DNA of 64,000 nt from Fimbriiglobus ruber (GCF_002197845.1 NZ_NIDE01000004.1:1362551-1426550); one strand, 5' to 3'; shown: positions 29,080 to 39,852, counted from the stretch's first letter. Made by a program: numbers and translations. The notes: generated by a model from the letters alone, not told the origin.

Positions 29080-32000
29080 TGCCCGGCGGCAACCTGGTGT
29101 CCACGTCGGCGTACGACGAGGACGGGAACGTGACCCTGGCGACCGACCCCAAGGGGGACGTGACGGCGACCACGTACGACGCCGACGGGCGGGTGCTGAC
29201 GCAAGCGATCACCGACGCCGTCACCGGCCAGGTGGCGAGTACGACGAACGTGTACGACGCGGACGGCCGGGTGACCCAGTTCACCGACGCGGACGGGAAC
29301 GTCACGTTGACCGGGTACGACGCGGACGGGGACGTCACGTCGGTGGCCGTCGGGGACCAGACGACCGCGACGGCGTACGACATGGACCAGCGGGCGACGA
29401 AGGTGACCGACGGGGACGGGGACGTCACGCTGTCGACGTACGACGCGGCCGGAAACGTCTTGACGGCGGTAACCAAGTCGGCCGCCGGGGCGATCGTCGC
29501 GGCCGTCACCAACGCCTTTGACGCGGCCGGGCGGCTGACCGGGATGACGGACGGGGTCGGGAACACGACGACGTACGGGTACGACGCCGAGGGGAACCAG
29601 ACCGCCGTCGACGAGCCGGCCATTCTGGGCGAGCCGGCGGCGGACACGACGTCGGCGTACGACGGGGACGGCCGCGTCACCAGTCTGACGGACGGTGACG
29701 GGAACGTCACCAGTACGACGTATGACGCGGCCGGGAACGTGCTGACCACGACCGTCTACGGGGGGACCGCGGTGGTGTCGTTCACCGCGAACGCGTACGA
29801 CCTGGCCGGGCACCTGACGGCGACGACCGACGGGCTCGGGAAGACGATCGACTACGCCTACGACGCGGCCGGCCGGCAGACCCTGGTGGCCGACCTGCGG
29901 GACGGGACGGCGGTCGACACGGTCATGGCGTACGACGCGGCTGGGAATGCGACGACCACGACCGACCCACTCGGGACGGTCACGGCGGTCACCTACGACG
30001 ACGCCGGCCGCCCGCTCACCTCGACCATCTCCTTCGGCGGCACCCTGCTGTCGGCGACGACCAGCGCGTACGACCCCGACGGCCGGCTGAACGAATCGAT
30101 CGACCCGGACCACACCGTCAGCCGGTCCGGGTATGACGCGGCCGGGAACCAGACCCTGGCGGTCGACGGAGATCTGACGACCACGACCGAGTTCGACCCG
30201 GCCGGGCGGGCGACCCAGGTCACCGACCCGGCCGGGATCGTGACCAGCACGACGTACGACGCGGCCGGGAACGTGACGACCGCGGTGACCGAGGTCGGCG
30301 GGACGGTGGCCGCGGCCACCACCAGCGGGTACGACCGGGACGGCCGCCTCACCCAGTCGATCGACCCGGACGGGCACGTCGCCCAGTACGGGTACGACGC
30401 CGATGGGAATCAGACGCTGATAGTCGCCGGGGATCTGACCAGCACGACCGAATTCGACGGCGACCACCGGGCCACCCGGGCGACCGACCCGGCCGGGAAC
30501 GTGACCCTCACCACGTTCGACGCGGACGGCAACGTCCTGACCTCGACGACCGAGTCGGCCGCCGGGGCGGTGGCCGCGTCCGTGACCAGTTCCTACGACG
30601 CCGACGGGCGGCTGACCCAGACGGTCGACGGGGCTGGGCACACGACCACGACCCAATACGACGGGCGGGGGAACGCGACGGCCACGGTCGACGGGACCGG
30701 GGCCACGGCCGGGGTCACGGTGTCGGAGTACGACGCCGACAACCGGGTCACGGCGGTGGTCGACGCGAATGGCAACACGACGCTGACCGCGTACGACGGC
30801 GAGGGGCGGGCGACGGCCGTCACCGCCGGGGCCGGGACGGCGGCCGCGGCCGTCACCCGGTACACGTACGACGCCGATGGGCGGACGCTCTCCGAGACCG
30901 ACCCGGACAACAACACGACGACCTACAGCTACGACGAGGACGGACGGCTGACCCTCCAGGTCGACGCCGTCGGGGACTCGACGGTCACCGACTACGACGG
31001 AGACGGGCGGCCGACCGCCCAGACCGACCCGGACGGGCGGACGACCCAGTCGGCGTACGACGCCGAGGGGCACGCCACGTCGGTCACGTGGGAGGACGCG
31101 AGCGGGGCGGTGACCGACACCCGCAGCTACGTGTACGACCCGGACGGCAACCTGCTGTCGGCCATCAATTCGGCCGGCACGGTGACGATGGAGTACGACA
31201 CGGACGGGCGGATGACGTCCCGGACCGACCCGAGCGGGGTCACGCTCACGTTCCATTACGACGGGGACGGCCGCGCCACCCTGGTGACCGACTCGCTCGG
31301 GGCGACGGAAGCGACCGGGTACGACGCGGCCGGGTCGCTCGTCGCGGCTAGCCTGAGTACCCCGTCCGGGTCGCTGTCGGCGTCCCTGTCCTACGATGGG
31401 GCCGGGAACCAGATCGGGGAGACGCGGGACGGCGGAACAGGTGGGACGGCGACCCTGGCCCGGGACGACCGCAGGCGGGTGACGTCGATCACCCAGACGG
31501 ACGGGGCCGGGGCGGTCGTCGAGGCCGACGTGTACGGGTACGACGCCGGCAGCCGGATGACCACGTCGGTCGTCCACGCGACCGGGACGTCGGCCGGGTT
31601 CGGGACGGCCTACGGGTACGACGCGACCAACCAGATGACGACGGCCGGGCCGGCCACGTACACGTACGACGCGAACGGCAACCGAACCGGGCCGGGGGTG
31701 GTGATCGACGCCGGCAACCGCATCCACTCGGACGGCACCTGGGTGTTCACGTACGACGCGGCGGGAAACACGATCGCCAAATCGAGCGCGTCCCTGATGA
31801 CCGAGTGGGACTACACCTACGACGACGCCAACCAGATGACATCGGCGACCGAGACGGTCGACGGGTCGACGGTGATCACCGACGTGTTCGCGTACGACGC
31901 GGTCGGGGACCGGGTGTCCCAGGTCCAGACGGTGGGCACGACGATCCTGTCGACATGGTACGTGACGACCGGGTCGGCCGCGTGGGCGGACGCGACCGCC

Positions 32001-34556
32001 GGGGTCGGGACGACGTGGTACCTGAACGGGAACGGGCCGGACGCCCGCCTCGGGCGGGTCGACTCGGCGATGGGCGGGGCCACGTTCTGGGATCTGACCG
32101 ATCCCCTTGGGTCGGTACTGGTGGTGGCCTATGCGGACGGGAGTGTGGCCGACCAGATCACGTACGACGCGTTCGGGTCGGTCACCGGGCAGACGGCCGA
32201 CGGGTTCAGCGGGCGGATGCTGTACGATGGGTACGAGTACGACCCGGCGACCGGGCTGTACCACGACAATGATCGGTATTACGCGCCGTCCTCGGGCCGC
32301 TTCATGACCCAGGACCCGACCGGGCTGGGGCCGGATAGCAACCCGTACCGGTATGTCGGCAATGGGCCGATGAACGGGACCGACCCGACGGGGCGGTGGA
32401 TTGTAACGAAGGCGGGGTTGGCGAGCGCTTTAACAGCAGAACTGGATAAAGCGGGTATTCGGTGGGCCACATCGAATCTAAGCAGATCGACATCACATTG
32501 GTTTACATACCACCTGAGGACGCTTGTCATCGTCGACCCAGCCGATCGCGACAAGTTTATCGCGTGGGCGAAGTCGATGTACCCGAGTGACGGTGGGAAA
32601 TCGATCATTGCGGCAGCTTTCAATGGTGATCTCGGAACGAAAAATGTCGAATGGCAGCCAGGAAGTATTAGTTGGACCGACGGAAAGGGTGAATTCAAAG
32701 AGCTTGATTCAGTCGAAGTAGAGGGGAGCAGAAGGGCTTACAAAGACTACACGAAGATGCTGGCCAAAGAGGCTCCTGAACTCAGGATGCCGGTCCAACC
32801 TTCCATGCAATCCCCAGACTATCGACCCACGCTCGCGGAACAACAGGCACAGCAACAGAAAGAAGTAGACTGGGTTCTCGAACAGCGCGGGAAAACGCGT
32901 GTTCAGCAAGGTCTGCCTCCTCTTACAGAGACGGAAGTTCAACAAGCACGACAAGATCTTCCGAGTCGCCTAACTGCAGCCGACGAGGTCGACTACCAAA
33001 AACGGCTTGACGCGCATAACCGTGAACTTGCGTGGCAGAAGTTCCAAGAGAACATGGAGTGGCTCCAATTCGCCAACGATTTAATTGCGGTCGTCGGAGT
33101 CGCAGCCCCGCATTCTGCTGGCGCTGGAGTGCCGCGCCCATCGCGGGGGCCACAGATAGTACCAACTGCTCCCGGTGGTGCTTACAAACCCGATCCTGTC
33201 ACTTTCAGAGAGGCTCCGTCGCCGGGAAGGATTTCGCCAGCTTCAGATAACAGCAAATCGACTCAGGTAGATACGTTCAGGAAATCGAACGACGCGACAG
33301 CAAAAAGACCGGGAGAATACAATTCCTCATCGAGACAGCCAACTGCAACAGAACAAGAATTGCTGACGCTCACGCGAATGGCAGATGCCATGAGGATCCC
33401 GCGTGAAAAAATGCAGGATTACATTCTTGCATTTTATAAAGAAAACACGGAATCTTATCGCCAAAACGTCATCAAAGATTACAAGGCATTTCTGACGGCC
33501 GAAGAGAAGGCCAACCGTTTATGCTTTATTGCCGGAACACCTTTGTTGACCCCATATGGAAGCAAGAATATAGAATTATTTGACATCGGAGACGAAGTAT
33601 TATCAAGATCTTCAGATGATTTATGTGCCCCCGTCACTATAAGACGAGTCGATAAGGTATTTGTCAGATCTTTTGTTGTGCTTGAGTTGTTCGTCGCTGG
33701 GAAAATAATCGGTACTACAGGCGAACACCCTTTCTATGAGCGATCCAAGGGGTGGTGCGCTGCAAATGAACTTTGTCCAGGAGATCAACTTGCCACTCAC
33801 CAAGGCGAATGGGTTGATGTCGAGGGCGTAAGGGAAACGAACGAGATTGCGACTGTCTATAATATCTGTGTTGTTGAAGATCATACCTATTTTGTCGGTT
33901 GTGCCGAATGGGGCTTCTCCGTATGGGCGCACAACGCTGGAATGTTCGGCTGCGGATTAACATACACTGAAGCGATGGCTGCTGGCCCTGCCGCAGTAGC
34001 TGAGTATAATCGCCGGCAAGACCACGTAGGCACCAAGAAATTCGTTGAGAAATTAACAAAAATGGGTTTCAGCTCTCCTATTAACGTTCTTCGTGCCGCT
34101 TTGAACGGCAGAGCAGCGTTCGAGGAGGCCGTTTACCCAATCATTCTGCCGAGTCAGTACAAAGAAATTAACGAATTGTTTTTTGAAGCGAGACGCATCA
34201 TTGAGGACAGAGAGACCTATGCCACAGGGAGTCAGCGGCATCACGCTATACCTTGGAAAAACCAGAAATATAACCACCAAGCTTCGGAACTTGTAAAATT
34301 ATCGGGGATAGACCTGTTTACGTACGAGCCGAATATTAAACCCGTTGTAGGACACAGAGGATCGCATTGGGCCGATTATCACCAGGATATCCAGGATCGT
34401 CTTACTCTTGCCTATAAGAATTTACCAGAAAAAACCAGAGAGGCTGCGATTGCAGCACTGAACAAAGTAATTGAACAAATATGGACAGATATAGATAGCG
34501 GAAAATTGAGACCATACGAGCCGCCGCACGATGTGTCGATTCTAAAAATCCCATAA
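28914..34556 (+). CDS. giant RHS protein, segment 8: RHS core end, HINT domain, AHH nuclease toxin
   Basis: About 1,880 residues in one unbroken frame. YD repeats run to the RHS core end (YDPATGLYHDNDRYY, TQDPTGLGPDSNPYRYVGNG, GTDPTG) at about 32,393. Then the G+C falls sharply and a variable tip begins: a Gln/Glu-rich helical region, a HINT self-splicing-type protease domain (about 33,522-33,940: first residues CFIAGTPLLT, TTGEHPF, VWAHN at the end) and a C-terminal nuclease with QRHHAIPW and GHRGSHWADYH, the AHH family of HNH-fold polymorphic toxins. HINT cleavage after VWAHN would release the toxin. An immunity gene follows 20 bp downstream. Confidence 0.8.
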   Translation: MGFTEQVYDADGTEASAKTYTYDADGRVAEEQDQDGTTTSYAYDAAGRQTTMAVVMPGGNLVSTSAYDEDGNVTLATDPKGDVTATTYDADGRVLTQAITDAVTGQVASTTNVYDADGRVTQFTDADGNVTLTGYDADGDVTSVAVGDQTTATAYDMDQRATKVTDGDGDVTLSTYDAAGNVLTAVTKSAAGAIVAAVTNAFDAAGRLTGMTDGVGNTTTYGYDAEGNQTAVDEPAILGEPAADTTSAYDGDGRVTSLTDGDGNVTSTTYDAAGNVLTTTVYGGTAVVSFTANAYDLAGHLTATTDGLGKTIDYAYDAAGRQTLVADLRDGTAVDTVMAYDAAGNATTTTDPLGTVTAVTYDDAGRPLTSTISFGGTLLSATTSAYDPDGRLNESIDPDHTVSRSGYDAAGNQTLAVDGDLTTTTEFDPAGRATQVTDPAGIVTSTTYDAAGNVTTAVTEVGGTVAAATTSGYDRDGRLTQSIDPDGHVAQYGYDADGNQTLIVAGDLTSTTEFDGDHRATRATDPAGNVTLTTFDADGNVLTSTTESAAGAVAASVTSSYDADGRLTQTVDGAGHTTTTQYDGRGNATATVDGTGATAGVTVSEYDADNRVTAVVDANGNTTLTAYDGEGRATAVTAGAGTAAAAVTRYTYDADGRTLSETDPDNNTTTYSYDEDGRLTLQVDAVGDSTVTDYDGDGRPTAQTDPDGRTTQSAYDAEGHATSVTWEDASGAVTDTRSYVYDPDGNLLSAINSAGTVTMEYDTDGRMTSRTDPSGVTLTFHYDGDGRATLVTDSLGATEATGYDAAGSLVAASLSTPSGSLSASLSYDGAGNQIGETRDGGTGGTATLARDDRRRVTSITQTDGAGAVVEADVYGYDAGSRMTTSVVHATGTSAGFGTAYGYDATNQMTTAGPATYTYDANGNRTGPGVVIDAGNRIHSDGTWVFTYDAAGNTIAKSSASLMTEWDYTYDDANQMTSATETVDGSTVITDVFAYDAVGDRVSQVQTVGTTILSTWYVTTGSAAWADATAGVGTTWYLNGNGPDARLGRVDSAMGGATFWDLTDPLGSVLVVAYADGSVADQITYDAFGSVTGQTADGFSGRMLYDGYEYDPATGLYHDNDRYYAPSSGRFMTQDPTGLGPDSNPYRYVGNGPMNGTDPTGRWIVTKAGLASALTAELDKAGIRWATSNLSRSTSHWFTYHLRTLVIVDPADRDKFIAWAKSMYPSDGGKSIIAAAFNGDLGTKNVEWQPGSISWTDGKGEFKELDSVEVEGSRRAYKDYTKMLAKEAPELRMPVQPSMQSPDYRPTLAEQQAQQQKEVDWVLEQRGKTRVQQGLPPLTETEVQQARQDLPSRLTAADEVDYQKRLDAHNRELAWQKFQENMEWLQFANDLIAVVGVAAPHSAGAGVPRPSRGPQIVPTAPGGAYKPDPVTFREAPSPGRISPASDNSKSTQVDTFRKSNDATAKRPGEYNSSSRQPTATEQELLTLTRMADAMRIPREKMQDYILAFYKENTESYRQNVIKDYKAFLTAEEKANRLCFIAGTPLLTPYGSKNIELFDIGDEVLSRSSDDLCAPVTIRRVDKVFVRSFVVLELFVAGKIIGTTGEHPFYERSKGWCAANELCPGDQLATHQGEWVDVEGVRETNEIATVYNICVVEDHTYFVGCAEWGFSVWAHNAGMFGCGLTYTEAMAAGPAAVAEYNRRQDHVGTKKFVEKLTKMGFSSPINVLRAALNGRAAFEEAVYPIILPSQYKEINELFFEARRIIEDRETYATGSQRHHAIPWKNQKYNHQASELVKLSGIDLFTYEPNIKPVVGHRGSHWADYHQDIQDRLTLAYKNLPEKTREAAIAALNKVIEQIWTDIDSGKLRPYEPPHDVSILKIP

Positions 34557-34576
34557 GCTGCTATACGAAGCGAACA

Positions 34577-35116
34577 ATGAGAAAATTCTACATACTAAGA
34601 GAAGATGCGGCCGACGAAACATTGCAATGGATCGTCGATTATAGAAAAGATGACACAGATATGTCTTTGTCGAGAGAATGCATAAAACTTGACGAGGCAT
34701 ATTTGAAAAATGTAAAATTATACATAAACAATAATCACCATGCGGATATCATTGCAAATCCGCTAGGTCTTTCCATTGTGTCGAAAAAATTGGCGACGCT
34801 TATTTATGATTTTGTTGCCGAAGATGAAGTGCAGATTCTTGAAGTGCCCATTTTCCTTGAAGGCTCAAATGAGACAACAAATGAGTTTTGCTTACTTAAT
34901 CCATTAAGGATGTTTGCGGCGTTATCCCCTCTATCAGCCTCCGAACGTCTCGTCGCACACCGGACCGAAATCATTGCGAACCGCATTCCCGATACGGTCC
35001 ATATTTTCAGACTAGAAGAGCGCACGCCATTTATCATTACTTCAGACGAATTAGTAGAACATCTAAAATGGAAGGGGTTGATTGGGGTGACAGCGATGCA
35101 GATCAAGACAATATAA
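34577..35116 (+). CDS. Imm11-like (DUF1629) immunity protein
   Basis: A 179-residue, cytoplasmic-looking protein starting 20 bp after the toxin stop, in the same low-G+C DNA as the toxin tip. The order LSIVSKKLATLIYDFV, VQILEVPIFLEG, a middle acidic region and HIFRLEERTPFIITSDELVEHL near the C-terminus fits the Imm11/DUF1629 family of immunity proteins, which neutralise nuclease toxins of polymorphic systems. Its position makes it the likely antidote to the AHH nuclease. The family call rests on pattern only. The 3' end is followed within about 30 bp by a truncated RHS core. Confidence 0.7.
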   Translation: MRKFYILREDAADETLQWIVDYRKDDTDMSLSRECIKLDEAYLKNVKLYINNNHHADIIANPLGLSIVSKKLATLIYDFVAEDEVQILEVPIFLEGSNETTNEFCLLNPLRMFAALSPLSASERLVAHRTEIIANRIPDTVHIFRLEERTPFIITSDELVEHLKWKGLIGVTAMQIKTI

Positions 35117-35146
35117 CTGCAACAGTATCCGTCGATCGAACAAAAC

Positions 35147-38100
35147 GACGGCCGGGGTCACCACCTCGCAGTACGACGCCGACGACCGGGTAACTGCGGT
35201 CGTCAACGCGAACGGGACACCACCCTGACGGCGTACGACGGCAAGGACCGGGCGGCGGCCGCGGCCGTCACCTCGTACACGTACGACGCCGACGGGCGAA
35301 CGCTCACGGAGACCGACCCGGACAACAACACCACGACCTACAGCTACGACGAGAACGGCCGGCTGACCCTCCAGGTCGACGCCCTCGGGGACTCGACGGT
35401 CACCGACTACGACGGGGACGGGCGGCCGACCGCCCTGACCGACCCGGACGGGCGTACGACCCAGTCGGTGTACGACGCCGAGGGACACGCCACCCTGGTG
35501 GTCTGGAAGGACGCCGGCGGGACGGTGACCGACACCCAGAGCTTTGTGTACGACCCGGACGGCAACCTGCTGTCGGCCACGAACGCGGCCGGGACGGTAA
35601 CGATGGGGTACGACACGGACGGTCGGATGACCTCCCGGACGGACCCGAGCGGGGTGACCCTGACGTTCCACTACGACGGGGACGGGCGGGCCACCCTGGT
35701 GACCGATTCCCTCGGGGCGACCGAGGCGACCGGGTACGACGCGGCCGGGTCGCTCGTAGCGGCCAGTCTGAGCACCCCGTCCGGGTCGCTGGCGGCGACC
35801 CTCGGCTACGACGGCGCCGGCGGGTTGACGAGCATCACCCGGAGTGCTGGAGCAGGTGGGACGGCGACGTACGCCCGGGACGATCGCGGGCGGGTGACGT
35901 CGATCGCCCAGACGGACGGGGCCGGGGCGGTCGTCGAGGCCGACACGTACGGGTACGACGCCGGGAGCCGGATGACGACGTCGGTCGTCCACGCGACCGG
36001 GACGTCGGGCGGGTTCGGGACGGCCTACGGGTACGACGCGACCAACCAGATGACGGCGGCCGGGCCGGCCACGTACACGTACGACGCGAACGGCAACCGG
36101 ACCGGACCGGGGGTGGTGATCGACCCGGGCAACCGCATCCACTCGGACGGGACGTGGGTGTACACGTACGACGCGGCCGGGAACACGATCGCCAAATCGA
36201 GCGCGTCCCTCGGGACCGAGTGGGACTACACGTACGACGACGCCAACCAGATGACGTCGGCGACCGAGACGGTCGACGGGGTGGTGATCACGACCGACGT
36301 GTTCCAGTACGACGCGGTCGGGGACCGGGTGTCCCAGGTCCAGACGGTGAGCGGGGTGACCCTATCGACGTGGTACGTGACGACCGGGTCGGCCGCGTGG
36401 GCGGACGTGACGGCCGGGGTCGGGACGACGTGGTACCTGAACGGGAACGGGCCGGACGCCCGCCTCGGGCGGGTCGACTCGGCGATGGGCGGGGCCACGT
36501 TCTGGGACCTGACCGACCCCCTCGGGTCGGTCCTGGTGGTGGCCTACGCGGACGGGAGCGTGGCCGACCAGATCACGTACGACCCGTTCGGGTCGGTCTC
36601 CGGTCAGACGGATGTCGGGAAGAGTGGACGGATGCTGTACGACGGGTACGAGTACGATCCGGCGACCGGCCTGTACCACGACGGGATTCGGTACTTGAAT
36701 CCGGCCGAGGGGCGGTTCACGACCCAGGACCCGACCGGCCTGGGGCCGGATAGCAACCCGTACCGGTACGTCGGCAACGGGCCGAAGAACGGGACCGACC
36801 CGACTGGGAAGTACGCTGACGGTCCTAGCGCGGTCCCCGTTCCCGATGATGTCAAGGTCTGGCGTCAGGCATACGCTCAGAAGGAGACGCTCGACGCCGA
36901 ACGTCGAGCGTTAGAGCAGGACCAAGCGGACTTCTCCAAGACGAATCCTGGCATGATCCGTTCTGACTCGCCTGAGGGCGAAAAGCTCCTCGACAATCTG
37001 CTTGTTCGGCACGTGGCGGTGAAGGACGCAGAAAAAGCAATAGAAGACAGTATTAAAGCCGTAAGTGATAGCTCATTGAGATATATTATTGCGAATGGGA
37101 CGGCTACCGAGAAGATCGTGGCTCAGAGAGAGAGAGATAAGCGAGACAGACTGGAGTCTGAACAGTGGAGGCGGGAAAAGCCCTTACGCGATGCGGCTGC
37201 ACTCCAAGAGTTACTCGAAAGCAGAAGAGTAGAGAGGGAGCGCCCCGGGAAAGAACTCACGCGTATCGCCTTAGGGATAATTCCCTATGTCGGGAATTTG
37301 ATGAGCGCATACGAGGTTATCAGCGGGCATACCATTTTCGGCGACCCGTTGAGTAAGCGAGAGCGGGTGGTAATTGGTGTGTTCACTGTTATCCCGGTCT
37401 TTGGGAGGCTCTTAGCGAGACTCTCACCGTTGCTTAAGACAACCGCTAGAGGTTCAGTGATTCTCAAAGAGTTAGAGGAGGCGGTGCAATTGGCTCGTGT
37501 GGCCAAAACAGCGGAGGAAGAAGCGGAGGCGATAGCTCGCCTAAGCCGGTTGACTAAGGAGGCAGGAGCCGAGCTGGAGAAAATCGCGGCCGCGCGGACG
37601 GGGGGATGCTTCGCCGCTGGTACGCCGCTATTGACGTTAACCGGATCCAGGCCGGTCGAGCGATTGCAGCCTGGAGACTATGTGCTGTCCCAAGACGAAC
37701 ACGATCCAAATGGATCGGTTGACGCGAAGGTGATAAAGGAGGTATTCGTTCGGTTCGGAATGATATGGTGGCTGACAGTGGCTGGTCAACGGATCGGGAC
37801 TACGGCCGAGCATCCATTTTATGTGGTCGGGTCAGGATGGCGGCCCGCTGCTGAGTTGATTCCGGGGGATATTTTGGGGTCGCACGATAGAACCCAGATT
37901 GTGGTAGAAGCAATCGAGCCGGGCGAAGAATGGGCCACCGTGTATAATGTGCATGTCGCCGACTGGCACACTTACTTCGTCGGCTGTGACGAGTGGGGGT
38001 TCAGTGTATGGGCGCATAATAACGCATGCGACTTCGTAGCCGAATTGAAAAAGCTATTCCCAGAAGACCGCGTACCGCCCCGCGACGGTGGGCTCAGCAA

Positions 38101-38167
38101 CATTTGGAGCAGGCTCAACACTGAGAGCCTGTCCGGGAAGACTATTTTGATGCAACTCTATATTTAA
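35147..38167 (+). pseudogene. orphan RHS core tip with PT-TG, HINT and toxin start, cut by an IS
   Basis: Starts abruptly inside an RHS core (matching the main gene from about 30,705) with no start codon or leader. An early frameshift lies near 35,206, and the long frame runs from about 35,220. The core end DPTGLGPDSNPYRYVGNGP at about 36,750 is followed by a new tip: coiled-coil-like charged helices, a pre-toxin TG segment (LGIIPYVGNLMSAYEVISG), a HINT domain (CFAAGTPLLT, TTAEHPFYV, VWAHN) and the start of a toxin (CDFVAELKKLFPEDRV). At 38124 an IS5-family element interrupts it; the last codons to 38167 are IS sequence. The rest of the toxin is at 39079-39826. Probably silent until recombined onto the full RHS gene. 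Confidence 0.75.
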
Positions 38168-39075
38168 ACGGGGGATAACGCTCTTGTGGATCCATGCGAT
38201 TGAGGATCAGCTGGATTGACCGCACACGAATCATGGATTCGCTGGAACTATTCAGTCGCTCATAATTACGACTTAACCGCCGGGCCCGCCCGAGCCACCC
38301 GAACGTCCGCTCGACGACCCACCGCTTGGGTAACAGGGTGAACCCCTTGACCCCGTCCGGTCGGCGGACGATGACGAGTTCCCATCCGAGTTCCGGGTGG
38401 CCGTCTTTCCACCCGTTCAGGGCATGGTTGTGGTACTTCCCGTCGGCCCACACGACCTTCAATCGCGGGTACGCGTCACGGTCCAACCCTTCGAGTACGG
38501 TCGGGGCCGCGGCCGCGTCGTCGACGTGCCCGGCGGTCACCGCCACGACCATCAGCAGGCCCAGCGTATCGACCACGATCGACCGCTTCCGGCCCTGGAT
38601 TTTCTTGCCCGCATCGTACCCGTTCCCGCCCGCGTGTTCGGTCCCTTTGACCGACTGGCTGTCGATGCTCGCGGCACTCGGGGTCCGCTCGTGACTCGGG
38701 GCGTGGACTTCCCGATACCCCTCCCGGAGGACATCCAGGAGTTCTTGCCAGGTGCCATCGTCCCGCCACTGGGCGAAGTATTCGTACACCGTACTCTTGG
38801 CCGGGAAGTCGTGCGGGAGCATCGACCACTGACACCCCGACCGGTTCACGTACACGATCGCGTTCAGCACCTCCCGGAGGTCCACCGACCGGGGGCGTCC
38901 TCCGGGTCGGGCGGCCGGCAGGACGACCTGGATGATCTCCCATTGGAGGTCGGTCAAATCGGTCGGATACGGTTTGCGAACGGTCGCATCCATGACTTCG
39001 CTCCTCGAGTACGAAGGAGCGACTAACTTACAAGAGACGCACAACTTACAGCAAGGTCACTTTTCGGACAGCCTC
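38125..39075. mobile_element. IS5-family (IS1031-like) insertion sequence, 951 bp
   Basis: Ends are imperfect inverted repeats (GAGCCTGTCCGGGAAG left; reverse complement of the right end GAGGCTGTCCGAAAAG; 13 of 16 match). It is flanked by direct repeats TGA at 38122-38124 and 39076-39078, a 3-bp TNA duplication as in the IS1031 subgroup. Removing the element and one TGA (954 bp, 318 codons) rejoins the toxin frame exactly, so the insertion is simple and recent. Confidence 0.88.
38142..38993 (-). CDS. IS5-family transposase
   Basis: A 283-residue DDE transposase starting at MDATVRKPYPTDL (ATG 38993); an upstream start at 39044 would add residues outside the family. The N-terminal part has the IS5 DUF4096 signature (LTDLQWEIIQVVLP, GGRPRSVDLREVLNAIVYV, CQWSMLPHDFP). 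Catalytic residues are D in ASIDSQSVK, D in VVWADGKYH and E in VVERTFGWL. No frameshift is seen, so it may be active. It lies opposite to the toxin it interrupts. Confidence 0.9.
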   Translation of the reverse strand: MDATVRKPYPTDLTDLQWEIIQVVLPAARPGGRPRSVDLREVLNAIVYVNRSGCQWSMLPHDFPAKSTVYEYFAQWRDDGTWQELLDVLREGYREVHAPSHERTPSAASIDSQSVKGTEHAGGNGYDAGKKIQGRKRSIVVDTLGLLMVVAVTAGHVDDAAAAPTVLEGLDRDAYPRLKVVWADGKYHNHALNGWKDGHPELGWELVIVRRPDGVKGFTLLPKRWVVERTFGWLGRARRLSRNYERLNSSSESMIRVRSIQLILNRMDPQERYPPFKYRVASK

Positions 39076-39088
39076 TGAAGGAGCGACG

Positions 39089-39826
39089 GTGACGGAGGCG
39101 GAAATTCGGCAAAGTTTACAGGATTTACTCAGCAAGCATTTCAAACGACCATTGACGCAGGTAGAACAAGATGCTCTTTTCACGGCCACCGTGAAAGGCA
39201 ACCCCAAATTCGATCCGGAAGCGAAGGCTCTGTTTGAACGATTCGCGAAAACCAGTGCAGATGTTATGGATGAGGTCAAACGTGAATTTAAACAGTCGGG
39301 CGAGAGCGGACGGTGGTTCTCGCCGCCTGGGAGCAAGGAAACGGATCCCAAGATCTGGCTGGAAGGGCAGCAGCAAGTGGGCAACACAGCCGAACACAAT
39401 AAGACAATGCTTCAGGCCGCCGCTACCGCTCTTGAGGAGAAAGGGACGGTGGCGGTGTTCATGGATCGAAATTTGACGACGGCTCTGGAGTGGTTAGAAA
39501 AGCAACCGGGTATCTCAGAGATCCAACGTGCCGAACTGGTAAGCACCCGGATCCGATTGAACGCGGTAACAATCCCCAAAGACGCGACCAAGGCACAACT
39601 CCGCCAAATTCCTGTCAAACAACCTGATGTGGTTGTCATTAGGAAAATCGGAACTGCCGAAAAGCCGCAGTACAAAATCGACATCACAGAAGTCATCAGC
39701 CCAAATAGCCAAACAGAAAAAGAATTAAGGGATAGGATCAACAAAGCATTCGAGTTGCTACCAAGTGAGATACGTGGGGACGGACTGGCCATTCCTCCGG
39801 CGCCTAATCCTCCGGCACCTAATTAG
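39089..39826 (+). CDS. C-terminal half of the orphan RHS toxin (right of the IS)
   Basis: The frame opens immediately after the IS at 39079 and continues the toxin begun at 38,030: NIWSRLNTE joins GATVTEAEIRQSLQ with no lost base. As a separate gene it could start at GTG 39089 (245 residues). The body contains KQPDVVVIRKIG... and YKIDITEVISPN, a PD...D-x-T-E-V arrangement that could be a restriction-endonuclease-like (PD-(D/E)XK) active site, though the third catalytic residue is not clear. It ends in a PPAPNPPAPN tail. Without HINT and the RHS shell it is probably neither released nor delivered. Confidence 0.6.
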   Translation: MTEAEIRQSLQDLLSKHFKRPLTQVEQDALFTATVKGNPKFDPEAKALFERFAKTSADVMDEVKREFKQSGESGRWFSPPGSKETDPKIWLEGQQQVGNTAEHNKTMLQAAATALEEKGTVAVFMDRNLTTALEWLEKQPGISEIQRAELVSTRIRLNAVTIPKDATKAQLRQIPVKQPDVVVIRKIGTAEKPQYKIDITEVISPNSQTEKELRDRINKAFELLPSEIRGDGLAIPPAPNPPAPN

Positions 39827-39852
39827 CAAAAAATTTAACAGGTACAATAACA

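Noticed and set aside
28422..32264. A 1,280-codon open frame on the minus strand opposite the RHS repeats
   Set aside because: It is the antisense of YD repeats: high G+C and repeated codons keep it open, and the product is Val/Arg/Gly/Pro noise with no family resemblance. The plus-strand reading has clear RHS motifs.
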